Shown here: in pieces, positions 1 through 11,500 of the stretch
Position numbering within the stretch: position 1 is the stretch's first letter
How the letters are laid out: every line of letters begins with the position of its first letter
Assembly (NCBI GenBank): GCA_900169235.1
Contig: FWCC01000001.1
Span: forward strand, 1-64,000
DNA from: Zarea fungicola
Taxonomy: Eukaryota; Ascomycota; Sordariomycetes; Hypocreales; Cordycipitaceae
Length of the DNA stretch: 64,000 nt
Reading direction: 5' to 3'
Notes under the pieces: generated by a model
Database searches by the model: none
What the model saw: the letters and a program-made list of their open reading frames with translations, nothing else
What the model was told of the DNA's origin: nothing
Position numbers and translations under genes: made by a program

Positions 1-229
1 TTCTACTCTTGACGATACTTACGCAACTCAACGTACTGTTCAACATAACCTAGCTTACCCTAGAGCCTACCTAACCGTGACTTACACGATAAGCCATCGT
101 TACAACTAGACGCTTGAATATCATGACGATTAGGACTTCTCAGACACTACATAGAATAACGAGTAACGTTTTTGCTTTCAATTGTACTGCATAAAAGTTA
201 TAAACTGCGATAAAGGCGCACATGTGTAA

Positions 230-1688
230 TCAACAAGCCACAGCGGCCAATTTTTCCATCAATGCTTGCGACTCCTTCAAAACATCGTATCCGAAGTTGT
301 GTTCCATATACTCAGCAGGGGTGGATGGTATGCGCTGTCCGTCTGTCACAAAAGGCTTCGCACGCTGCTTAACCTTTTCTGCCTCATCCTGCCCAGCGTT
401 GGAGAACACTTGAATCGCCGATGCCCGTTTCAGACGGACCATTTCGAACAATCTGAGGCGGTCGAGGATGTCCTGCTCTGTGGGCTGTCCAGCGAGATCA
501 TTGAAGATGGTATGCAGAGCGCCCGCATCCTCGATGGCCTGAGCACCGCCTTGTCCCTGATCTGTGAACCTGTAAGCGCTGCAGATTCATCACATCAGCT
601 ACAGTTATCTGACTTACGAGGAAGCATGGCATGGGCGGCATCACCGACCAAAACGAGTCGACCCTTGGTCCAGCTAGACAAGGGCTCCCGATATAATAAA
701 GGCCATCGCTTGACGCTAGTGGCCTGATTGACGATGGAAAGAATTTTTGGGTGAAAATCCTTGTATTGCGCGACGACGTCGCTTGTAGTCGCACTCATGT
801 CCCAATCTGGCGTGCCTCTGTTAGTGTCCCTCTCAACCCAGCTCGACATTGTCCGCACCTTCTTGCTCCTCACCACTGATGGCTGGATGTATTCCTACAA
901 AATTTTGAATCGTGCCGCTTTTTATGATGTTAGAGTTTGTATTTTTCCATCTCCTTCTCTGGAAACATACTTTGCGCAAGGATACCAGACTAGGCGACGC
1001 CCATCTGGGCCGGTGAGAATCTTCATGACCCCATTTTCAAGGAGAGGGGCGGTGGCTAGATTTGATGCTATTTTCTCGGTAGGAATTAAGAATCGGAAAG
1101 CAGCCTGTCCCGTTGGGGCTGCAGGGGGGACATCATATATAACCTTGGCAGCGATGGAGTGTACACCGTCCGCAGCGACGATCAAGTCAGCAGTGTAGAC
1201 CGATCCATCCACCAGCGTCACAGACCCGTCAGGGTCATAAGACTTTACCTCAGACTTCAATACAATTTCGACAGGGTTTTCCGAGTTTTCTGCCAACCGT
1301 CGCAGTTCGTTATGAAGATCCACTCGGTGGGCGAAGAAGAAGGGACCGTCATAAGTGTTCTGGAATTTGGAGCAGTCGACTTTCACTACCGTTTCAAGCG
1401 TGGATCCGAGCATTACTTTTTGTTCCCGCGCAGTCACCATGCGGGACCTTTGCGGATCAAGACCCCATTGAAGAAGAATGCGTGACGCATTTGGACACAC
1501 ATTGATGGCAGCACCGACTTCTTGGTTGAATGATGACCGCTCAAATACCTGCAATTATCGTCGCTGTTACCATTCTGTTCTTATCATTTGTCATCGTATC
1601 TACTCACTTTCACTTTATGGCCTACACGACCTAGTCCGATGGCTGTCGCCAGGCCGCCAATACCGCCTCCCACAATAATGACATTCAT
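230..1688 (-). CDS. FAD-dependent aromatic-ring-type monooxygenase
   Basis: Flavoprotein monooxygenase of the salicylate/6-hydroxynicotinate hydroxylase type, which would use FAD and NAD(P)H to hydroxylate an aromatic substrate. I assemble five exons (1688-1608, 1548-971, 917-874, 815-618, 561-230) into an open 410-aa frame. The N-terminus has the dinucleotide-binding motif VGGGIGG (residues 6-12); later come DLIVAADGVHS and, near residue 290, LVLVGDAAHAMLP, the second FAD motif. HQGQGGAQAIEDA follows the fourth intron. WYPC and NFVGIHP, typical of the family, are recovered only if the small 44-bp exon is included. It is divergent from the monocarboxylate-type MFS gene at 2227, so a shared catabolic or biosynthetic role is possible but inferred. 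Substrate unknown. Confidence 0.9.
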
Positions 1689-2226
1689 GGTCCCGATAGA
1701 GCGGCTGTGAGTACTATCGAGGATTCTGCCTGTATTTTCTTTCGAAATGCCGCAGCTTGTAAATTGTACGGTGGCTAGTGTTATCCCTTGGTAAGCACAA
1801 ACCCAGGGTTGAATGCTCCTTTCCACTAGTCAAGGTGCCAAACTAAGAGCTACTTAAAGTGAATATGATCTGGCTCTTTTTACAGCTTGTAACAATGAGC
1901 CACTTTTCTGTCAGACCAGGATCGCTTGTACCTGACAAGCAACATCATGGCCTGCGCAAGCCACAACGGGTTGATCGCCTGGATTCTAACCCGCCGATTG
2001 GATTTGGCGTCGGCGTGAAGCGGGTCTCTCGGCGGTTTGCTGCAGCTGTCCTTCGCAAATCGCCATGATCATTAAAAAGGTCGGTGCCTTTGATCTATTG
2101 TGCTTTTGAAATCTTGTTATTTGATGCATGTAGAGAACTTTCCAATCTTTGACATCCAGCTTCCCCAAGAAAAGTCTCTACCCTAGCCAGACGTACTGAG
2201 AGTTTGCTTGACCGAGAATTACTACG
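1689..2226. promoter_or_regulatory. Divergent intergenic region between monooxygenase and MFS gene
   Basis: This 538-bp stretch lies between the start codons of two divergent genes and must hold both promoters. I see no convincing open frame or repeat in it, and no regulatory motif that I would name. Confidence 0.5.
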
Positions 2227-3768
2227 ATGGCTCAATCCGAAGATGTCACCAACAGTGTCGCCTCATCGACACTAAATGCGGATATCGAGAAAGATGCCGC
2301 CACTCGCCCTGCACCACCGGCGGCAACGGGTCCTCCACCACCACCGAACGGTGGCTTCCAAGCGTGGCTGCAAGTTCTCGGTGCCTTCTTTTTTGTCCTC
2401 AACACATGGTATGAAATGTTTCTACAGGGAAATGTGAGCTTAGCAAGCTGACTGCGTGAACTACAGGGGAATGGCCAACTCCTTTGGTGTCTTCCAAACA
2501 TACTACTCCAGCACACTCCTGAAAAGCTCCACTCCATCTGCCATCTCTTGGATTGGCTCAATACAGGGATTTTTGCTACTGTTTGTCGGAGTATTTTGCG
2601 GTCGCGCCTTCGACGCTGGCTATTTCTACCATGTTGCTGGTCTCGGCGTCTTCTTGTCAGTCTTTGGGCTCATGATGACGAGTCTTGCGACGCAGTACTG
2701 GCAGATCTTTCTTGCTCAGGGCCTGTGTTTAGGCCTTGGATCCGGCTGCCTATTCACGCCCGGTATTTCCCTCGTGGGCCAATACTTTTCCACCAAGAGA
2801 GTACGTGGCACATGCACCGAGAGAAGATTCAAAAACTTATTCTTAACAGGGTCTTGCGACTGGTATTGCTGCAAGTGGAAGCAGCGTCGGTAAGCGTCAT
2901 CACAATCAATTCATAGCAATTACTCACCGCAAGAATTAGGGGGTGTCATATATCCCATCGCCGTCAAACGGCTCATTGACGCGGTTGGCTTCCCGTGGGC
3001 TGTCCGCGCCATGGCATTTATCATGCTGGGCACCCTGCTCATTGGCCTAGCACTACTCAAACCAAGATTGCCGCCGCGAAAAGCTGGACCACTTGTGGAC
3101 TTTGCAGCCTTTAAAGAGCCGGCGTACGCTACATTCGTCGTAGGTCTCGCATTTGGGTTTTGCGCATTCTTCATTCCGTTCTTCTACTCTGAGAGCTATG
3201 CCCTCAACATTGGTGTAGACCAAGACCTGTCATTTTATCTACTGAGCGTAATGAATGCCAGCGGGATGATTGGTCGCCTGCTGCCCAACGCAATTGCCGA
3301 TCGGTAAGTGAAATGACACATTGACAGTTGATGCAGCTAACATAACGTAGACTCGGAAATCTCAACATGATTGTCCCGTGCGCTTACATCTCGGGCATTA
3401 TTATCTTGGCTTGGATTTCCATCTCCAACCTCGGGAACCTCTTCGCTGCAGCAATCATGTATTCGTTCTTCTCCGGCGGCCTCATGGCTCTTCCTCCTGC
3501 TGTGCTTGTCGCTCTCAGCCCAAGCCTGAATCAGATTGGTATCCGAGTTGGCATGGCTCTGACTATTGGATCATTCGGCGTCCTCATCGGCTCACCAATT
3601 GCCGGGGCGATTTTGAAGGCTCAGAGTGACAGCGCGCGTATCGGGCAACAAGGGTCCTTGAACTTTAAAGGCACACTTGCTTTCACTGGTGCTATGCTCA
3701 TCGTGTGTGGCGCCTTTATGACAGTAACAAGAGTGAACAAGAAGGGCATTAGGTTGGAGAAGGTCTAG
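2227..3768 (+). CDS. MFS monocarboxylate-type transporter
   Basis: Major facilitator of the fungal monocarboxylate (MCH) type, expected in plasma or vacuolar membrane. Five exons (2227-2408, 2467-2800, 2850-2889, 2940-3303, 3351-3768) give 445 aa. A Pro-rich cytosolic N-terminus (PPPPPNGG) leads into GGFQAWLQVLGAFFFV, the usual first helix of this family, followed by GMANSFGVFQTYY. Later helices include GLGSGCLFTPGISLVGQYF and AFGFCAFFIPFFYSESYA. The second half has GLMALPPAVLVALSP and IGSFGVLIGSPIAGAIL, also characteristic. The tiny third exon (40 bp) is needed to keep frame. Divergent from the FAD monooxygenase and tandem with another transporter, it may import or export an acid handled by that enzyme (inference). 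Confidence 0.92.
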
Positions 3769-4277
3769 ATATGTAAAACTACTAGCGAAGGGCAAAACAT
3801 TTAAATACTTGAAGCTTAGAAAAGGCCGAGCGCTTGAATTCGGCGTATTTTTATGAATTGGTATTCCGGCCAAATAGGCCCCGGCGCTCTAATTGCAGCC
3901 ACTGCTGCTCTGTGAGCACGAACATCATTGTGCTGCTGCTTGACTGGCAGGGATCTAAGGCGCGAGATCCGCGGGTTTTTATTATAATGCAGCGTGTGCA
4001 TGGGAATCTGCGGGCTTGAAAGAGAGAACCCACTTCCCCATAGACTCCTATTCTTTCTTTCCAGCACCTTTTAATCTTATTTTCATCTTGAATCTGCCTG
4101 CCATGACCTTCCCGCCAACTCGCCGACGCAACCCTCCGATTTGGAGCTGGCAAGGGTCTAAATCGCGCCGCGCCGTATCGCATGCTTAAACTAACTAATT
4201 ACTAAAGGTTCCCTTTCGAATCTTTATTGGTGAGCTTTCCAATATAGAACGATATCAATTTGCCAGACTCTCGAAAA
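3769..4277. other. Intergenic, no gene seen
   Basis: About 500 bp between two tandem transporter genes. It holds the 3' end of one and the promoter of the next. The open frames here, on both strands, lack any recognisable domain. Confidence 0.5.
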
Positions 4278-5976
4278 ATGACTAGCGAACTAGGTGTCGG
4301 CGTCCGCATGCCCGACAGTGGGAAAGACCACGATGACACTCACCAAACCAATGTTGCTGAGGTTTTGGACAATCAGACTGATCCCGTCTTGAAGAGGAAA
4401 ATGGCGTTGATGAGTGAGGCCATCGAACAGATTGGCATGACACCATTCCATTGGAAGCTCTTCGTCCTGACTGGCTTCGGTTACGCGGTGGACTCGGTAG
4501 GTCTCGACTATTCAAGATTGCCCGGCAGTTTCTAACTGGCTCTACCACAAGTTTTTGATTATCTGCCAGTCCATCTCCCAGCCGGCAGTTTTGGCACAAT
4601 ACGGCAACCCAAACTCCCACTTGAAGAGTATTTCTTTGGCGTCGCAAATCGGGTTGCTTGTAGGGGCCGCATTTTGGGGCTTGTCCGCCGACATCATTGG
4701 ACGGCGATTGGCTTTCAACGCATCTTTGCTTCTCGCCGGCGTTTTCGTTGTCATTGCTGGCGGCATGCCAGGTACTATTCCATTCGCAGTCATGTAAGTA
4801 TCTTGGTTCTTGGAGACCTACATTCACTGATTAACCGCAGGGTTACTCTGTACTCGAGTGCGGTGGGGGGCAATTATATTCTCGACTCTACTAGCCTCTT
4901 GGAATTTTTACCTAGCACTCATGGCTGGCTCGTAACTTTACTTGCCGCCTGGTGGGCTGTCGGATACACCATCGCTGGTCTTTTCGCATGGGTCTTCATG
5001 ACGAGATTTAGCTGCCCTGTCGCAAGTACTTCAGCAACCTGCACGAACTCGCAAAACATGGGTTGGCGATATCTTCACTTTACGACAGGGGGCATTGTTT
5101 TGATACTGGCTATTCTTCGTGTCGTACTGGTGAGGATGGGGCAAACACCGAAATGGCTGATCGGACAGAACAAGGATGAAGAGGCCATGCAGTTTTTGCA
5201 AAAGCTAGCCGAGCAGTACAACCGCAATTTTGATCTGACAGTGGAGGACTTGCATCAAGAGGGGCGCGTGGCGGGCATCGAGAATTCGGCATGGTCAAAA
5301 GTCCGAATCTTCAAGCACTTCTCGTCGCTCTTCGAGACTCGCAAACTAGCCTGGTCCTATACTGTCATTATCCTGAATTGGCTCGTGATTGGCATGGTAA
5401 GCCCATTATTTCATGTCTTTCTGCCCTACTATCTAGCATCACGGGGCCGAAAGGTCGGAGCCAAGTCGCAGGATGACACCTGGCGCGACTATGCCATTAC
5501 ACAGGCGGCAGGCCTCCTGGGTCCGATCATCGCTGCAGCCCTAGTTGAGACAAATCTCCTCGGTCGCCGTGGTACCATGGCAATCGGCGCTGCACTTACC
5601 ATGACGTTTTCTTTTGCCTACACGCAGATTCGAAACGAGGCGCAAAATGTGGGAATATCTTCTGCGACAAATGCAGCATCGTAAGTTACGAGACACCATG
5701 GGCTGACTTTGAATGCGCTAACGAGTTACTAGTAACATTTATTATGCCGTCCTGTTTGCATATACGCCAGAGATTCTACCTACAGCGCATCGAGCAACAG
5801 GGTATGCTGTTTGTCTGGTGGTTAATCGCATTGGTGGAATAGGTGGTGTGCTGGTTGGCAGTTATGCAAACGTGCAGACTGTAGTGCCATTGTTTGTGGT
5901 CGCGGGCTTGTACACAGTGCTTGTCTTTTTGAGCTTGATATTGCCATTCGAGAGCCGCGGCAGGAGAACAACGTAA
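4278..5976 (+). CDS. MFS transporter, SP/synaptic-vesicle-2-like
   Basis: Twelve-helix major facilitator related to fungal SP/SV2-like permeases. Four exons (4278-4496, 4552-4793, 4841-5680, 5733-5976) give 514 aa. The first ATG after the upstream TTG codon is used. Features: EQIGMTPFHWKLFVLTGFGYAVDS at the first helix, AAFWGLSADIIGRRLAF (the conserved MFS loop 2-3 motif), GGNYILDSTSLLEFLP in the fourth helix region, and an extended central loop with an amphipathic stretch (about residues 270-330). The C-terminal exon carries YTPEILPTAHRATGYA, the PETxPT-like motif of this group. Substrate cannot be told. It lies 0.5 kb after the monocarboxylate-type transporter in the same direction. Confidence 0.9.
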
Positions 5977-6861
5977 AACGATGACTTTAGCAGCGCGGGC
6001 CTTGTGTTGATGCAGTGTAGCTAGCCTTGAATGCCCAGGTCACTCATTTCGTTAAATTACCCAATCTAGCAGTTTAATTGTTATTAAAATGTTAAAACCC
6101 ATACAATAGCGATATACCCTTACAAAATAATAGTCTCCGTTTCTGACATTGTTTGCGTCTTCATGTCCAATTCTCAGGGTACCCTATAGAGTCAGCGCTC
6201 AAGTGCCTCGATGTTCCTGCCTTTTAAGTGCCCAAGCGGATGCCACGGTAAAAAACGCGTTTATCTACAGCACAAAATTTTAGCAACAGACTTTACATTC
6301 AATTGTTTGCATGCGGGATGTAAATGAGTCGTAAATGGCAGTTGGAACAAGGCATGAGGTACGGCCAGCCTACTCCGTAACTACTGGCTAAATAGTAGCG
6401 TGCTACAGAGGGCTGTAGTCTGCAAGAGAATCAAGACGTACATTTTTCTAGCCAATTAGAGAGTACGGGTGGAAAGGTTCGGGTTGTCTTACATCCTAGC
6501 GGCATACACCGGAATAAATAGCTGGCATAAGAAGAAGCATGATACGATAAGGAATAGCGATAACCATAATTTTAACTATCAATAGTGGCGGTATACATAT
6601 CAATTAAGCATCAACAGTTGTGGCAATATGTAAGTGAGGACCTTTGTAAACGGCACATTTTAGTACAGTGGCGAATGTAACTTGGTGCAACCAACTATGG
6701 GGCAGCCCATGTCAAACAATTTTCAAGTCTAACTTGAGCATGCGACAAAACGAAAGAGAGCTAGTTTCGAGACAACGCTTCTGTTCCGGAATTCTGCCTG
6801 CGTATGCTGCTTGTCAAGTACCTGCTTGAGGGTTCCTTGGCATCCCATCCAACCATCCGTA
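5977..6861. other. Intergenic, AT-rich, no gene seen
   Basis: Almost 0.9 kb between two tandem transporter genes. It is visibly AT-rich with short A/T runs. No long open frame and no clear repeat were seen. Confidence 0.5.
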
Positions 6862-8382
6862 ATGGGTGACGGAGGGGGTGCGGCGCAGTGGGAGCTGCAC
6901 CCAGAAAATCCTTATGCTTGGCGAGATGTGAAAAAATGGACAGTCATGTCCACAGCCTTTGTGGTAACCTTCATCGTCGGCCTCAATGCGACCGCCATAA
7001 CAACGGCCTCTGAAGTAATCTCGGCCGAATTTCATCTTGGCAACAGCAATGTCGAGTTCAACTTTTTTTCCGTCACGGCGTGGAACGCAGCGGCAGCCTT
7101 GGTTCCGCTGGTGACGCTGCCGCTCATGGACACCTATGGGGTCCGATGGGGTTACCTGGTAGGTTGTTGCTGGCAATGGACAGGACGGGATAATGAAAGA
7201 AAGAGTTCTAACAATGCTTAGACTTCATATATCTTATTCACCATCTTCCTCATACCTCAGGCCCTTGCACACAACTTTACTACGCTTGTTGTGTCCCGCG
7301 TCATTGCCGGTGCTGTTGGTGGCACGCTCCAAAACGCCGCCGACGGCATAGCCGCCAATATGTTTCTGCGTCACCACGAGCGCGTTTTGCCGCTTACCAC
7401 TTATGTGTTTTTCCTAGTATTCGGGGTCACCATGGGCCCCGTTTTCGGTGCAGTATTTCAGCCTCTCAACTGGCGCTGGTAAGCCAACACGCGACTACAC
7501 AAAAACTTTGGAACAAGGGTGTACTAAAAAAGCCGCCACAGGATATTCTGGATCCAGCTCATCATATGCGTCGTGCTGATGCCAGCCGTCTTTCTCTTTG
7601 TCAAAGAGACCAGGGGGCCCGTTCTCTTCTCCAGGCATGTTGGCGACGACTCCGAAGACAGTTCCCCGAGGGAGAGTAAAATGGCACTACAGGAGCTTTC
7701 CACAACCATTGCCCGATCCGCCATCCTTCTCACGACAGAACTGACCGTATCTCTGTTCACGCTTTGGTCCTCCTTTGCGTTTGGCCTGGTGTTTATTTCT
7801 ACGCAATCCATCCCCCTCGTGTTTGGTGCGTCGTTTGGCTGGGACGCATACCGCTGCGGTTTGGTACAAAGTGCCATTGGCATCGGCCAGATTCTTGGGT
7901 TTGTAGCCTGCCTTGTACAGCGAAGGCTGTACATCCAGAGCGCGCATCGAAACGAGGAAGAGGCCGGCACTCCCATTCCAGAATCAATACTGCACCTCTC
8001 CATCCCTGCCACGCCGATTGCGCTGGCGGGCGGGCTCTTCATGTACGGCTGGAGCATCCACCAGTCCCATTGGATCGTTACAGCCATTGGCCTTGCGCTT
8101 GTAGGGTTCGCGAGCATGGTCATAGTGAATGCCGCAAGCATTTACATTACAGACGCCTATTCCAGCCATGCAGCAAGCGCCATTGCAGGCGTCGCTTTTG
8201 GCGAGAACATGTTTGCCGCCTTCCTGCCTCTGGCAGCTAAGCCCATGTACGAACGGATTGGCTACGACTGGGCTAGCAGTCTGCTGGGCTTTGTCGCCCT
8301 TGCTCTCACACTCGCACCAGTACTGTTGCTTTTGAATGGCCAAACGATTAGAAAAAAGAGTAAATTTAATCAAGAAACATGA
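6862..8382 (+). CDS. MFS drug/toxin efflux transporter (DHA1-type)
   Basis: Major facilitator of the DHA1 multidrug/efflux type. Three exons (6862-7158, 7222-7478, 7542-8382) give 464 aa. The ATG at 6862 precedes a short hydrophilic leader with HPENPYAWRDVKKW, usual just before helix 1 in this family. VSRVIAGAVGGTLQNAADG is the helix 4 region and FGVTMGPVFGAVFQPLNWRW is motif C with the conserved RW end, where an intron splits the Trp codon. The central loop is acidic (GDDSEDSSPRESK). The end is short, without a long cytosolic tail. It neighbours a PDR-type ABC pump (convergent), so this spot may be a small efflux locus, but nothing shows co-regulation. Confidence 0.9.
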
Positions 8383-8552
8383 TAATCATTATATAAAAAA
8401 ACCAAATACATTATGAAATCTTTTTCTAAAAGTAATAGAATGTATCAGTGGCAAATATCCACCTCTGGCAACAAAAGAATTATGGTAGTGATCGATGCAG
8501 TGCACCATGTAGAGAGAAGAAAAAAAAATGAGTGGTATGGAATGTACAAAGT

Positions 8553-11500
8553 CTAAATCTTTTCATTTGGAACAGCCTTCTTTTCAGTCGTCACTTCAGC
8601 CGTCTGCTCGGCTGGTGCCGCCTTCTTTCCATCAGACTTGTTCCTCGTCTTGGACTTGGGCACGCGCGCCAACCAGTATACAAACATGGCGGCCACAATG
8701 TTGAAGATGACGTAGACCCAGAGGATGCCAAAGTTTCGCCATCTCTCGCTGTAGTGGCTGTTGACACCCGCCAGGTACGTGTTGGTATCTGAAATGGGAC
8801 AGAGCTGACAATCCTTTGTCGCATCATTGTTCAGGATGCTACCGCCGACCTGGTCGACATAGTGCTGCAGGTATTCCTTGCAGGTGGTGTTGTACGGCTG
8901 GAGCGTAACAATTTCGTTGGCGGCGCAAATGACCTCGGTATTGGCAACTGCTGTTGCTAACATCCCTGATATCATGTACCTAAACGGCGACACGACAATC
9001 ATAAACTTCCAGAAGCCGGGGAGGCTGTCTTCGGTAGCGAGAACACCACAGAAAATAAGACAGAGCGTAAACATCAGATTGGCCATGTTGCCACCCGCTT
9101 CAGCCGTGTCGAAACCAGCTATGATGAAGACCGAAAAGGTACCAGTGAAGAGCAAGAACATCCACAGGAACAAGAACATGAGGACACCACGCTCCGTAAC
9201 CTGACCGGTAGCCTCAGCATTGCGGTACAGACCGACAGGGTAATACCAGGCAAAATACATGATGACGGCCATCAGTGAGTTCCACGGGAGTTCAACAATG
9301 ATTTGCGCAAGCATGAATACCTTCCACGAGTAGACCTTGGACGGTCGCTCACGTACTTCGTACAAGGAGCGCTGAATGACGAATTGCGGCATTGATTGTT
9401 GGACAATTTGACCAAAGACGGTGAGCAGTTGGAAAATGGCAAACATTTGGTTCTGCAAGCCTTGCATGGAGTTGGGGGCACGGAAGAAGACGAAACCAAC
9501 AAAGAGAGCCACGAGCGTGCACAGAGCAGTCTTGGAGTAAATATAGACGGGCATACGCCAGTACTGCTGGAAGACACGGAAGAGACATTCTCTGAGCTGT
9601 ACCATGAAGGGGGCGGCGAATTCGCGATAGCTTCCCGAGTCGTCATCGATAGCCGATGCGGTGAGACCAGCAGCGGCTTCCTCTTGCTTATCCTGCTTGA
9701 TGGTCTCCATCTCACGCTGCACATCCTTGTATTCGGGACTCTCACGCCAGGTCTGGAACCAGTCGACGTCGGTGTGCGATCCAGGAGCAGCACCAATAAC
9801 CTCAAGCATCCATTCGGCGGGGTTGGCCTCGGCGGGGCAGGGTTTGCCGCCGTTGCGCTCAAAGTAGCTTGTCATGGTCTTGGAGTTTTCGCCAATATCA
9901 CCAAAGTAAACGGTTTTACCACCCTTGGCAAGGAAGAGAAGACGGTCGAATCGCTGGAAAAGCATGGCAGAGGGTTGATGGATTGTGCACAGAATGGCTT
10001 GTCCGGCCTTGGTCAGCTTCTCAAGAAGGTCCAGAATGGCCCAAGAGGTTTGGGAGTCGAGACCAGAGGTAGGCTCATCGACAAAGAGCAGCAGGGGAGG
10101 CTTGGCAGCGAGTTCGACACCAATGGTAAGACGCTTGCGCTGTTCAACGTTGAGGCCTTCGCCGGGGACACCGACGACAGCATCAGCGTATTCCTGCATG
10201 TCCAGCAGCTTAATGACTTCCTGGACATAGGCAATCTTCTCTTCGCGGGGAACATGGGCGGGTTGACGGAGAATGGCAGAAAAGGTGAGGGCTTCGCGAA
10301 CGGTAGTGGTCTGAAGATGGAGATCCTGCTGCTGGACATAACCAGTCTTGCGCTGGAAGGAGTTGTCGCGCTGAAGACCGTCGACAAGCATTTCACCAGT
10401 GAGAACACCGACATTGACACGGTCAGCGAGACAGTCGAGCAAAGTGGTCTTGCCAGCGCCGGAGACACCCATGAGAGCAGTCAAAGTACCGGGTTTAACC
10501 CAGCCATCGACATGATCCAAAATGCGACGGGTTTCGCTCTTGATCTTGACATCGTAGCAAACATCGTGCCACTGGAATACCGAGGTTTGCTGCTGAAGTA
10601 CGCCGCCATCTTGGGTACGGCTGCGCTGGGCGGTGACAATTGGTCCAATGTTTTCCATGGCGGCCTCAGGATCATGCTTCCTCTCCGCGTGGGTGGCGGC
10701 AGCGGGTTTATGGCCACGTCGGTAGACGAGAACTTCACCCTTGGACTTCTTTTCGGAGACGTATTCGGCAGCAGTCATGTAGCAGGCGAGGAAAAAGATG
10801 ATGAAGGCAATAACGATGCCAAAGTTGCGCCATCTGTGCTCCCACTTGTAACCAAAAGCTTCCGAGGTGTAGCGATCACCGTTGACGCTCGCGCGGCCCT
10901 GGACGGCGCCAATGGTGCTGCACACGCGGTGGTCACCGCTGATGCTCTCGTAACCCGCAACCAGCGCATTCGGAATGAAGTCGGTGCAGGGGAACTCGAC
11001 ATTGTGAAACTCATTAACGACGAGGGCCTCGAACGCATATGAGAGCGGGTTGATGTAGCCGATCCATCGGCACCAGCCGAGCATATATCTGGTAGGCAAG
11101 ACGAAGCCAGTGAAGATGACCAAGGCGAGAATGAGGAGGGCAGCGGGGACAAGAGCCTGGAAGAGCGATCTGGTTGCTGATCCGATGAAGCGGAAAATCA
11201 TGGACATGACCAGCACCGTGGCGTAAGAGATGAGCAAGAAGAAGAAGAACGGCCCTGGCTCTCGGCGAAGGTTGGTCAGAAAGTAAATCACCAGGTTGAA
11301 TACGACACCATTAAATATCTTGTATGGTAAATCACACAACATGGATGAAATGGCTTCGGCAGAGGGATGGTAAAAGGCGTATCGAGTGTGCTTTTCGACA
11401 ATCGGGCGTTGAGCATAAAGCGTCAAGATCTGTGGCAGATTAGTACAGTGATTTGACATTCAGGTTGTGTACGTACCTCGAGAGCACTAGCAAAAGCATT

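Noticed and set aside
1..229. Possible telomeric or element end at the left edge
   Set aside because: No TTAGGG-type repeats. Only a weak match to the tRNA-like repeat in the first 60 bp.
862..930. Apparent frameshift in the FAD monooxygenase
   Set aside because: A 44-bp exon (917-874) between two introns explains the change of frame and restores WYPC...NFVGIHP.
4674..5684. Single 336-codon frame taken as a separate gene
   Set aside because: Its first 55 codons are out of frame with exon 2 and run through an intron; the rest is exon 3 of the transporter at 4278-5976.
7524..8141. 205-codon minus-strand frame
   Set aside because: Antisense to the third exon of the DHA1-type MFS gene.
9396..11042. 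548-codon open frame on the + strand
   Set aside because: It lies entirely antisense to the ABC transporter, follows its codon phase and has no domain; it is a codon-bias shadow.
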